Assembly: GCA_964506435.1 (NCBI GenBank)
Contig: CAZDLK010000066.1
Location: 1-7,197 of the forward strand
DNA length: 7,197 nt
DNA from: JAOZHU01 sp964506435
Lineage (GTDB): Archaea; Thermoproteota; Bathyarchaeia; Bathyarchaeales; Bathycorpusculaceae
Reading direction: 5' to 3'
Positions 1 through 6,670 of this stretch are shown one piece after another. The notes beneath the pieces are model-generated. The model was not told where the DNA came from. It saw only the letters and a list, made by a program, of their open reading frames with translations, and searched no databases. Position numbers and translations under genes: made by a program. Numbering within the stretch: position 1 is the stretch's first letter; the number at the start of each line of letters is the position of its first letter.

Positions 1-662
1 TCGGCAAGCAGCAGCAGTTTATTGTTTCGCCTGAAGGCTTCCGAAGCCGCTACACTGACAAAGAAACCATCGAAATTTACACGATGGTGATGGCGGGAAA
101 AATCAACAAACAAATAGTTCTGGCACTGCAAAGCCAAGGCGTACCCGCAGTGGGCTTATCAGGTTTAGACGGGCAGCTCTTGAAGGCAGAACGGAAGAAA
201 CGGTTAATCGCAGTTGACGAGAGAGGCAGAAAACGAGTTATTGACGGCGGCTACACGGGAAAACTCGTAGAAGCCAACGCTGCTCTGCTGCGGTTTCTGC
301 TTGAGAAGGGCTACGTGCCCGTGGTTACGCCGATAGCCATGAGCGAAGAGTTTGAGCCGCTGAACGTTGACGGCGATCGCACCGCAGCTTTCACAGCAGG
401 TGCATTAAAAGCAGACCGCTTAATCCTGCTGACGGATGTGGAAGGCTTAGTCTTAACAGGCAAGCCTGTGTCGAAAATAAGTGCTTCTGAAATTAGCGAA
501 GTGCTCTCCAGCATAGGGCACGGCATGAGCACGAAAGTGCACGCTGCGTTGGATGCGATTAATCAGGGCGTCGGCGAAGTCTTAATCACCTCAGGCTTAG
601 CTGAAGCGCCCATTTCCTCCGCGTTAAAACATGAACAAGGCACAGTGATTAGCCGTGAATGA
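1..662 (+). CDS. lysZ: [LysW]-aminoadipate/glutamate kinase, 5'-truncated
   Basis: This amino acid kinase phosphorylates the side-chain carboxylate of alpha-aminoadipate (and, in many archaea, glutamate) held on the carrier protein LysW; it is cytosolic. The reading frame is open from base 3 with 219 residues visible, so about 45-50 N-terminal residues of a roughly 265-residue family lie off the left edge; the ATG at 84 is internal. Visible hallmarks are the conserved stretch SRYTDKETIEIYTMVMAGKI (about 45-104), the VGLSGLDG segment (about 150-173), NVDGD (363-377), the ADRLILLTDVEGL nucleotide-binding segment (about 411-449) and GMSTK, whose Lys (534-536) matches the catalytic lysine of the ArgB-like family. 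The SRYTD and MVMAGKI segments point to LysZ rather than classical ArgB. The stop overlaps the lysJ start by 8 nt. Whether it is lysine-only or also serves arginine cannot be read from this fragment. Confidence 0.93.
   Translation, partial: GKQQQFIVSPEGFRSRYTDKETIEIYTMVMAGKINKQIVLALQSQGVPAVGLSGLDGQLLKAERKKRLIAVDERGRKRVIDGGYTGKLVEANAALLRFLLEKGYVPVVTPIAMSEEFEPLNVDGDRTAAFTAGALKADRLILLTDVEGLVLTGKPVSKISASEISEVLSSIGHGMSTKVHAALDAINQGVGEVLITSGLAEAPISSALKHEQGTVISRE
645..649 (+). promoter_or_regulatory. Possible ribosome binding site for lysJ
   Basis: GTGAT matches part of the archaeal Shine-Dalgarno consensus GGAGGTGATC and sits 5 nt before the GTG start at 655, inside the end of lysZ. It supports the GTG start, though the match is short and could be chance. 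Confidence 0.4.
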
Positions 663-1866
663 ACAAGAAGTAATTGACGCTGAGAACAGGTTGATGGCGA
701 ACGTTTTCTCCAAAAAACCCGTAGTGCTAACGCGGGGCAAAGGCGCCACGGTATGGGACATAAACGGCAGAGAATACGTGGACTGCACAGGCAGCTACGG
801 CGTAGCTCTGCTGGGGCACTCGCACCCCCGAATCGTGGAAGCCGTATGCAAGCAGGCTGAACAGCTGATTTCCTGCCACGCGGGCTTCTACAACGACAGA
901 CGCTCAGAATTCCTCCAAAAACTCACAAGCATCACCCCGAAAGGGTTGGATAAGGCGTTTCTCTCGAACAGCGGAGCCGAATCCGTAGAATGCGCCGTGA
1001 AGTTGGCGCGCAAATTCACAGGAAAACCCGAAATCATCGCCATGATGGGTGCGTTTCATGGAAAAACCATGGGTGCCCTCTCAGCAACATGGGATAAAAA
1101 GTACCGCGAGCCTTTCTTGCCTCTAGTGCCTGAGTTCAAGCATGTTCCTCCAGATAACCTTGAAAAAATGAGGGAAGCCGTAACCGACAAAACCGCGGCT
1201 ATACTGGTTGAGCCAGTTCGCGGTGAAGGCGGCGTACGTGTTCCACCAGACGGGTTCCTGCCGGGGCTCAGGGAACTCTGCGACGAAAAAAACGTTCTCT
1301 TAATCTTCGATGAAGTGCAAACGGGTTTTGGACGCACAGGAAAGCTATTCGCCTGCGAACATTGGAGTGTTGTTCCTGACGTGATGTGTTTAGCCAAGCC
1401 CATAGCAGGCGGTTTGCCCATAGGCGTAACCGTAGCCAAAGAAAACGTCATGTCCTCGCTTAAGGTGGGTGAGCATTCAACTACTTTCAGCGGTAACCCG
1501 TTAGTTTGTGCTGCGGCATGCGCGGCTATTGATGTGTTGTTGGAGGAGAAGCTTCCTGAGAGAGCCGCAACCTTGGGCGCGTACTTTAAGGCTAAGCTGG
1601 AAGAGCTGCAGGCGCGGTATCGCATTGTGAAGGAAGTGCGCGGTTTAGGCTTAATGCTGGGCATGGAGCTCCGCTTTGATGTGCTTAACGTGCTGCTTAA
1701 AACGTTGGAGCGCGGCGTGCTGGTTTTGGACGCGGGAAAAACTGTTGTGCGTTTCCTGCCGCCTTTAGTTATCGAAAAAAGCCAAATAGACACGGCAATT
1801 AATGTGCTTGACGCGGTTTTAGGAGAAGAAGAAAATGCAAGACTACCCAGTGCAGCTTCTAATTGA
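655..1866 (+). CDS. lysJ: [LysW]-aminoadipate semialdehyde/glutamate semialdehyde transaminase
   Basis: This PLP-dependent class III aminotransferase converts LysW-bound aminoadipate semialdehyde to LysW-lysine, and probably LysW-glutamate semialdehyde to LysW-ornithine, with glutamate as amino donor. The 403 residues are near the normal family length. Visible landmarks are SNSGAES (104-110, PLP phosphate binding), FHGKT (134-138), DEVQTGFGRTG (219-229, with Asp219 facing the pyridine nitrogen), the Schiff-base lysine in AKPIAGG (Lys248) and TTFSGNP (276-282). The start is GTG at 655, within the last codons of lysZ. The ATG at 659 is in a different frame, and no better in-frame start precedes the conserved N-terminus. 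The last ten or so residues, beginning in EEENARLPSAASN, are encoded in the 32-nt overlap with lysK and look unconserved. ArgD or acetylornithine aminotransferase would be the alternative name, but the flanking lysZ and lysK favour LysJ. Confidence 0.94.
   Translation: MNEQEVIDAENRLMANVFSKKPVVLTRGKGATVWDINGREYVDCTGSYGVALLGHSHPRIVEAVCKQAEQLISCHAGFYNDRRSEFLQKLTSITPKGLDKAFLSNSGAESVECAVKLARKFTGKPEIIAMMGAFHGKTMGALSATWDKKYREPFLPLVPEFKHVPPDNLEKMREAVTDKTAAILVEPVRGEGGVRVPPDGFLPGLRELCDEKNVLLIFDEVQTGFGRTGKLFACEHWSVVPDVMCLAKPIAGGLPIGVTVAKENVMSSLKVGEHSTTFSGNPLVCAAACAAIDVLLEEKLPERAATLGAYFKAKLEELQARYRIVKEVRGLGLMLGMELRFDVLNVLLKTLERGVLVLDAGKTVVRFLPPLVIEKSQIDTAINVLDAVLGEEENARLPSAASN
1821..1825 (+). promoter_or_regulatory. 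Ribosome binding site for lysK
   Basis: AGGAG lies 9 nt before the lysK ATG at 1835, inside the 3' end of lysJ. An in-frame TAG at 1820-1822 in the lysK frame, with no start codon between it and 1835, rules out any earlier lysK start. The site and that stop together fix the gene's start. Confidence 0.75.
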
Positions 1867-2950
1867 CCTGCTGAGCATTTACAGCCCTTCAGGCAAAGAA
1901 AAAGCCATCTCAGACTTTCTCGTCAAGGAAATGAGCAAGCTAGGGTTCCGCGTGAAAAAGGATGACATCGGTAACGTGATAGGCGAAATAGGAGAGGGCG
2001 AACCCACTATTCTCCTATGCGGGCACATGGACACCATTTTAGGCAATTTGCCAGTGCGCGTTGAACAAAACAAGCTCTACGGCACAGGCGCAGTTGACGC
2101 AAAAGGACCGTTAGCAGCTATGATAATTGCTGCGGCTACGCTTGCCCGCGAGTCCGCTCTCCAAGCCAAGGTGCTGTTGGTCGGCGCTGTTGAAGAGGAA
2201 GCCACAAGCAGAGGCATCAAACACGTGATTAAGCAGGGAATTAAAGCGGATTACGCCATATTTGGCGAGCCCAGCGGCGTTGAAAACATAACAATCGGCT
2301 ACAAAGGCGGCTTGAACCTTAAAATAACCTGCAAAACCGAGACAGGGCACTCTTCGTCACCGTGGTTCTACGAGAACGCGCTGGAGAAAGCGTTTGACCT
2401 GTGGCAGCACTTGAAAGCGACGTATCCGCCTGTGGAACAGCAGGAAAGCCCTTTTCACGCTGTAACCGCATGCCTCGTTAAGGTTGCTGGCGGCAGAGGC
2501 AACTCAAAAGTTCCTTCCGCAGGCGAGATGCGCATTGACATTCGTGTTCCCCCGCAATTCACCGCCAACCAAGTGTTCAAGGTCTTCGAAGGCGTAATCA
2601 AACAGTGGCAGGACGCCAACCCGAAAGTCAAAGTGAAAGTAGCCATAATGGACAAGAACGAGGCGTTTGAAGTTGCCAAAAACTCAATTCTGGTTAAAGC
2701 TATGTCCTACGCCATCAGAAAAGTCACAGATAAACCTGCTACGCTGCTGAGGAAAACGGGAACTGGCGACATGAACATCCTCGGCAGAGCCATAAACATA
2801 CCCATAGTCACTTATGGCCCCGGCGATTCGCATTTGGACCACACACGAGATGAGAACATTGACGTACGCGAGTATCTGCAGGGCATTGAAGTCTACAAAG
2901 AAACCATTCTGAAGCTGAGTGAATTGCACAAGAAAAACGGCAGCCACTAG
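1835..2950 (+). CDS. lysK: [LysW]-lysine/[LysW]-ornithine hydrolase
   Basis: This M20-family metallohydrolase cleaves the bond between the LysW C-terminal glutamate and lysine (or ornithine), releasing the product and recycling the carrier. At 371 residues it is slightly longer than the usual 345-360. The two-metal site is visible: CGHMDT (His64, Asp66), GAVDAKG (bridging Asp88), the glutamates of VEEEA (120-122, general base and metal ligand), FGEPSG (Glu145) and the C-terminal GPGDSHLDHTRDE (His336 the likely ligand). The middle part (about 155-270) is the inserted dimerisation domain, with the conserved GHSSSP at 171-176. Related ArgE and DapE enzymes share this fold, but the SIYSPSGKE N-terminus, the DSHLDHT ending and the operon partners favour LysK. 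It overlaps lysJ by 32 nt and ends one base from the stop of the convergent aspartate kinase gene. Confidence 0.93.
   Translation: MQDYPVQLLIDLLSIYSPSGKEKAISDFLVKEMSKLGFRVKKDDIGNVIGEIGEGEPTILLCGHMDTILGNLPVRVEQNKLYGTGAVDAKGPLAAMIIAAATLARESALQAKVLLVGAVEEEATSRGIKHVIKQGIKADYAIFGEPSGVENITIGYKGGLNLKITCKTETGHSSSPWFYENALEKAFDLWQHLKATYPPVEQQESPFHAVTACLVKVAGGRGNSKVPSAGEMRIDIRVPPQFTANQVFKVFEGVIKQWQDANPKVKVKVAIMDKNEAFEVAKNSILVKAMSYAIRKVTDKPATLLRKTGTGDMNILGRAINIPIVTYGPGDSHLDHTRDENIDVREYLQGIEVYKETILKLSELHKKNGSH
2933..2937 (-). terminator. Possible oligo-T terminator of the thr operon
   Basis: On the minus strand a run of five T occurs 14 nt after the aspartate kinase stop codon, within the last codons of lysK. 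Archaeal transcription often ends at such T-tracts without a hairpin. The run is short and lies in coding sequence, so this is a weak candidate. Confidence 0.2.
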
Positions 2951-2951
2951 G

Positions 2952-4361
2952 CTATGCTTCGTCTAGCTTGAATTCCTTATGAATCGCTCGAACGGCGTTT
3001 TCTCCGTCTTTCTCCTTAACCACGAAGGATATGTTCAGTTCTGAAGAGCCCTGCGCTATCATGCGGATGTTTACTCCTGCACGGGCAGCAGTAGCGAAAA
3101 GTCTTGAGGCTACGCCTAACGTGCCTTGCATGTTAGCGCCCATGACAGCTACCACGCACACGTCGTCTTCAGCGGTTACTTCGCTGATTAAACCTCTGCC
3201 TAACAGTGCAATCTCTAATGCGCTGATTGCTCTTCCTAATAGTCCTCGGCGAATCACCATGGACATGTTTGCTTCTGAAACCGCCGTGGAAACCATCATG
3301 ACATTGATGTTGCTTTTGCCCAGCACATCTAAGACTTTCGCGTAGCTTCCCGGAGCGCCAACCATTCCTCCGCCGCTGACGTTCAACATGGCAACATCCT
3401 TAATCAAAGCCACAGCCTTCACAACTTCTGTTGGTTTGATTTCTGGCTCTTTCGTTATCAACGTTCCATCATTATCAGGGTGGAAAACGCTTCGTATCCT
3501 AACGGGGATGCCTGCTTTGATTACGGGTTCCAGCGCGCGCGGATGCATGGCTTTAGCCCCGAAAATCGCCATTTCCGCCGCCTCCTGATACGAAAGCAAT
3601 CGCAGCTTTTTCGCTGACGAGATAATCTTAGGGTCAGTGGTCATTATTCCGTCCACATCTGTCCATATCCACACCTCGTCTGCAGCTATGGCGACGCCTA
3701 GGATTGTGGCTGTGTAGTCAGAGCCGCCGCGCCCGAGAGTTGTAACTACGCCGTCTTGGTCTGCGGCTATGTAACCAGTTACAACTGGGATTACGCTTTT
3801 TTCAAGCAACGGCGCAATTGTTAATCCTATGCGGTGTGTGGTGAAGTCCATGAGCGGGTCGGCTTCTCCGAAGTTTGAGTCAGTTACTATTCCCGCGTCT
3901 TTTCCAGTGAAGAATTGCGCTTCGAACTTGAGGTCTCTTAGGGCGCCGCAGACGATTGGCGCGGATAAGCGTTCTCCAAAGGACAAGACGTAGTCTCTGG
4001 ATTTCGGGGTGAGTTCGCCAACGTAGCATATTCCAGTGAGAACTTTGTTAAGCTCAGAAATTGTGTCTGCAACAATCTTTTCGGTCTCCTTCTGCAACTG
4101 CTTGTTCACAATGGCTTTCGATACAGATTCAAGGTGCTTCTCAGAAAGCTCTGTGGTGAACGCTTGTATTTTCTTTTCGTCGCCTTTTTTTGCTTGTTCA
4201 GCAATTTCTACGAGTTTGTTGGTGACGCCTGCCAACGCGGAAACCACAACGGCAACTCTGCAGTCGTTTTTGGCGTATTTGCTAACTATTTCGGCAACGT
4301 GGCGTATGTTTTCGCCCGTGCCCACGCTGGTTCCGCCGAACTTCATCACTATCTTTTTCAT
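2952..4361 (-). CDS. lysC: Aspartate kinase with C-terminal ACT domains
   Basis: This enzyme phosphorylates L-aspartate with ATP, the entry step to aspartate semialdehyde, homoserine, threonine and methionine; it is cytosolic. The 469 residues match archaeal monofunctional aspartate kinases. The kinase domain covers about 1-300: KFGGTSVG (7-14), SALAG (41-45), SFGERLSA (127-134), TLGRGGSDYTA (208-218) and WTDVDGIMTTDP (233-244). Two ACT regulatory domains follow (about 322-390 and 400-466), the second with the effector-type QGSSELNISFVV (437-448). The start is ATG at 4361, fixed by MKKIVMKFGGTSV. No clear Shine-Dalgarno lies in the 14-nt gap after hom, so translation may depend on that upstream gene. 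The ACT pair implies amino-acid feedback, probably by threonine given the thrB-thrC-hom neighbours and the separate lysine route. The symbol lysC is conventional and need not mean a lysine role here. Confidence 0.96.
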   Translation of the reverse strand: MKKIVMKFGGTSVGTGENIRHVAEIVSKYAKNDCRVAVVVSALAGVTNKLVEIAEQAKKGDEKKIQAFTTELSEKHLESVSKAIVNKQLQKETEKIVADTISELNKVLTGICYVGELTPKSRDYVLSFGERLSAPIVCGALRDLKFEAQFFTGKDAGIVTDSNFGEADPLMDFTTHRIGLTIAPLLEKSVIPVVTGYIAADQDGVVTTLGRGGSDYTATILGVAIAADEVWIWTDVDGIMTTDPKIISSAKKLRLLSYQEAAEMAIFGAKAMHPRALEPVIKAGIPVRIRSVFHPDNDGTLITKEPEIKPTEVVKAVALIKDVAMLNVSGGGMVGAPGSYAKVLDVLGKSNINVMMVSTAVSEANMSMVIRRGLLGRAISALEIALLGRGLISEVTAEDDVCVVAVMGANMQGTLGVASRLFATAARAGVNIRMIAQGSSELNISFVVKEKDGENAVRAIHKEFKLDEA

Positions 4362-4375
4362 TTTTAATCGCTTCT

Positions 4376-5410
4376 TTATGTTAGTTGTTTAGTGGCTAAC
4401 TTATGTCTAATGTCTAATAGGTCCCTTAAAACTGCACTGGCAGTTTCCATGCCGCCTGCACCTTTACCAATAACGGTTTGTTCTCCCGCATATTCGGTAT
4501 AGAAGGTCACAGCGTTTAGCACTCCGCTGACGCACAACGGATTGGTTCGCGCTATTTCCGTAGGCTTCACAGTTGCAGTGGCTTTATCACTGTCTATGGA
4601 TCCGATAAGCTTGATTGTGTTGCCTCTCTTCGCTGCGTCTTCAAGCGCCTGCAAAGACACATCACGAACGCCTGTTCTGTCCACGTCTTTTAAGGTTATT
4701 TTCTTGTTCATTATCCAATTCGCCAAAATAACCACTTTACAAGCAGCATCGAATCCGTCAACATCCATAGATGGCGATGCCTCCGCGTAACCCAGCTTCT
4801 GTGCATTTGCCAGCGCTTCTTGGAAGGTTACGTGGTTCTGAGACATTTCCGTTAGTATGTAGTTGGTTGTGCCGTTCAATATGCCTCGTATGGCAAGTAT
4901 CCTGTCCCCTGCGAGGCATCTCTTGGCGAATTCGAGTAGGGGTGTTCCGCCGCCGACGGTGCCGCTGAATCGGAGGTAAACGTTGTTGTAATCTGCCAGT
5001 TCTGTAAGTGCTGGCATGGCTAAGGCTAATGGTCCCTTGTTGGTTGTAACAACGTGTTTCCCTGTTTTGAACGCCGTCGTGATATGCGATAGGGCTGGTT
5101 CAGCGTCTTTGATGTTGACAGGCGTGACTTCAACAACCACTTCTGCTTCAACCGACTTGATAACATCCAGCACTGACATGCCGGGGCGACCAAAGTCAGG
5201 GTCAGCGGATATTGGAAAACCTTTTTGCTTAATTACTTCCAGCTTTTCAGGGCTTAATCCTCGCGGGTTTATAACTGCGCCATCTATATCGGCGATAGCA
5301 ACGATTTTCGGGTTAAACCCGTAAGCCTTAACCTTTTCAGCGTATTTGCGGGCAAGAACGGTAGCTACGCTCTTCCCGACTACGCCAAAGCCAACTAAAA
5401 TAATTCTCAT
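4376..5410 (-). CDS. hom: Homoserine dehydrogenase, short ACT-less form
   Basis: This enzyme reduces aspartate semialdehyde to homoserine with NAD(P)H, the branch point to threonine and methionine. The 344 residues carry an N-terminal Rossmann fold (GFGVVG, 7-12; acidic end of strand 2 at DID, 41-43), NKGPLA (124-129), the SGTVGGGTP substrate segment (149-157), GILNGTTNYIL (176-186) and GFDAACK (219-225, with Asp221 and Lys225 matching the catalytic pair of the family). A nucleotide-contacting GKGAGG (315-320) lies near the end. The chain stops after this, so the ACT domain found at the C-terminus of many bacterial Hom proteins is absent and feedback must act elsewhere, probably on aspartate kinase. 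The ATG at 5410 opens directly into the first Rossmann strand and is preceded by a GGTGA site overlapping the thrC stop. It ends 14 nt before lysC. Confidence 0.96.
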   Translation of the reverse strand: MRIILVGFGVVGKSVATVLARKYAEKVKAYGFNPKIVAIADIDGAVINPRGLSPEKLEVIKQKGFPISADPDFGRPGMSVLDVIKSVEAEVVVEVTPVNIKDAEPALSHITTAFKTGKHVVTTNKGPLALAMPALTELADYNNVYLRFSGTVGGGTPLLEFAKRCLAGDRILAIRGILNGTTNYILTEMSQNHVTFQEALANAQKLGYAEASPSMDVDGFDAACKVVILANWIMNKKITLKDVDRTGVRDVSLQALEDAAKRGNTIKLIGSIDSDKATATVKPTEIARTNPLCVSGVLNAVTFYTEYAGEQTVIGKGAGGMETASAVLRDLLDIRHKLATKQLT

Positions 5411-5416
5411 GCAAGC

Positions 5417-5421
5417 TCACC
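5417..5421 (-). promoter_or_regulatory. Ribosome binding site for hom, containing the thrC stop
   Basis: GGTGA, a core piece of the archaeal Shine-Dalgarno sequence, lies 6 nt before the hom ATG. Its last three bases are the TGA stop of thrC, which suggests a ribosome finishing thrC is placed to start hom. Confidence 0.7.
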
Positions 5422-6670
5422 GCTCCAGAATTGCCACTTGCTGCTTCAAGCCAAGTGCATTTTCAATTGCTGACATTTCAGCGTCAACTTCAACGGGTTT
5501 CTCACTCATCTTAACTGCTGTATCAGGGTCTTTAAGTCCATGCCCGGTGGTGACACAAACCACCTTCTCGTCCTTGCTGATGACGCCGTTGTTAACGAGC
5601 TTAATTAAGCCCGCGATGGATGACGCGCTGGCTGGCTCCACGAAAATGCCTTCCACCCGCGCCAGTAGCTTCTGCGCCGCAAGAATCTCGTCGTCGGTGA
5701 CGGTTTCTGCGGTTCCGCCCGAATTGCGGATGGCGTTTACGGCTTTTTTCCAGCTGACGGGTGCGCCGATTCTTATGGCGGTGGCTACGGTTTCAGGTTT
5801 CTCCACGGGCACGATTTTTTCGCTGTTCGTTTTTATCGCTTGCGCTATTGGTGCTGAGCCTGCCGCTTGAATGCCTGTCATTTTTGGGAGTTTGTTGATG
5901 AAGCCGAGGTGATGGAATTCGCTGAAGCCTTTCCATATGGCGCTGATGTTTCCCGCGTTTCCCACTGGCACGATGACGCGGTCAGGCGGTTCGTTGTCCA
6001 GTTGGTCGCATATTTCGAAGCCCAGTGATTTCTGTCCTTCTATTCTGAATGGGTTAATCGAATTCAAGAGGTAAATGCTCGGGTGCTTCTCCGAAAGCTT
6101 CAACACCATATCCAGCGACTGGTCGAAGTTGCCGCGTACCTGAAGCACTTTGGCGCCGTAAATCATGGCTTGCGAAAGCTTCCCGTAAGCTATTTTGCCT
6201 GAAGGAATCAACACAGTGCAGCGCATGCCTGCTTTTGCCGCGTAAGCCGCCAGCGAAGCAGAGGTGTTGCCTGTGGATGCGCAGATGACGTTTTTTGCGC
6301 CGAGTTCTGCAGCTTTGGAGACGCCGACGGTCATGCCTCGGTCTTTGAAGCTGCCCGTTGGGTTTTCGCCTTCATTCTTCACCCAGAGCTGCAGTAGACC
6401 AAGCTGTTTGCCCAGTTTGTGGCACGAATGTAATCCTGTCCCGCCCTCGTTCAAGGAAACTATTTTGCTGATGTCGCTGATAGGCATGAAGTCTTTGTAG
6501 CGCCAAACAGAAAGAGGCACGTTTTGCCAGTTACTTTTCTCCAGTTTTCTGGCTAGTTCCTTGAAATCGTATTTGACTTCAAGGATGTCTCCACATTTCT
6601 TGCAGAAGTAAACAATCTCATCTACAGCGTATTTGCTTCCGCAGTTTATACATTCTTGATGCGTCATCAT
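5417..6670 (-). CDS. thrC: Threonine synthase with N-terminal zinc ribbon
   Basis: This PLP enzyme turns O-phosphohomoserine into threonine and phosphate. The 417 residues begin with a small zinc-ribbon-like module, two Cys pairs at CINC (7-10) and CKKC (23-26), common in archaeal threonine synthases. The fold-type II catalytic core follows: ENPTGSFKDRG (101-112) with the PLP lysine Lys109, STGNTSASLAAYAA (132-145), the phosphate-binding loop PVGNAGN (235-241) and TTGHGLKD (374-381). Cysteate synthase and cystathionine-type paralogues share the fold, but adjacent thrB and hom make ThrC the clear choice. The start is ATG at 6670, overlapping the thrB stop as ATGA. A second ATG two codons in sense order after the first base triplet (6667) is equally usable and changes one residue. 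The last 30 or so residues form a polar tail of unknown role. Confidence 0.96.
   Translation of the reverse strand: MMTHQECINCGSKYAVDEIVYFCKKCGDILEVKYDFKELARKLEKSNWQNVPLSVWRYKDFMPISDISKIVSLNEGGTGLHSCHKLGKQLGLLQLWVKNEGENPTGSFKDRGMTVGVSKAAELGAKNVICASTGNTSASLAAYAAKAGMRCTVLIPSGKIAYGKLSQAMIYGAKVLQVRGNFDQSLDMVLKLSEKHPSIYLLNSINPFRIEGQKSLGFEICDQLDNEPPDRVIVPVGNAGNISAIWKGFSEFHHLGFINKLPKMTGIQAAGSAPIAQAIKTNSEKIVPVEKPETVATAIRIGAPVSWKKAVNAIRNSGGTAETVTDDEILAAQKLLARVEGIFVEPASASSIAGLIKLVNNGVISKDEKVVCVTTGHGLKDPDTAVKMSEKPVEVDAEMSAIENALGLKQQVAILER

Noticed and set aside
1056..1793. Long open frame (245 codons) antisense to lysJ
   Set aside because: Serine-, threonine- and proline-rich composition with no recognisable motif; it mirrors a strongly conserved aminotransferase and is a shadow of its codon use.
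2949..2969. Imperfect hairpin (AGGCTA/TAGCTT, 9-nt loop) at the convergent junction
   Set aside because: Only six pairs including a G-U, with no T-tract directly after it on either strand; too weak to call a terminator.
4036..4392. Antisense frame with hydrophobic, Phe- and Ser-rich stretches over the lysC N-terminus
   Set aside because: The apparent membrane-like character comes from reading Lys/Glu-rich codons in reverse; no ribosome binding site or family resemblance.
4403..4418. Tandem 7-bp repeat ATGTCTA x2 near the 3' end of hom, about 40 nt upstream of lysC
   Set aside because: Considered as an operator for lysC, but it falls in codons for LLDIRHKL and two short copies are easily chance.
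4385..4430. A/T-rich stretch upstream of lysC as an internal promoter
   Set aside because: No convincing archaeal TATA box with a B-recognition element at a suitable distance; the sequence encodes the Hom C-terminus.
5346..5870. Open frame of 174 codons antisense to the hom/thrC junction
   Set aside because: It spans two real genes on the other strand, is low in charged residues and has no family signature, so it is best read as an antisense shadow.
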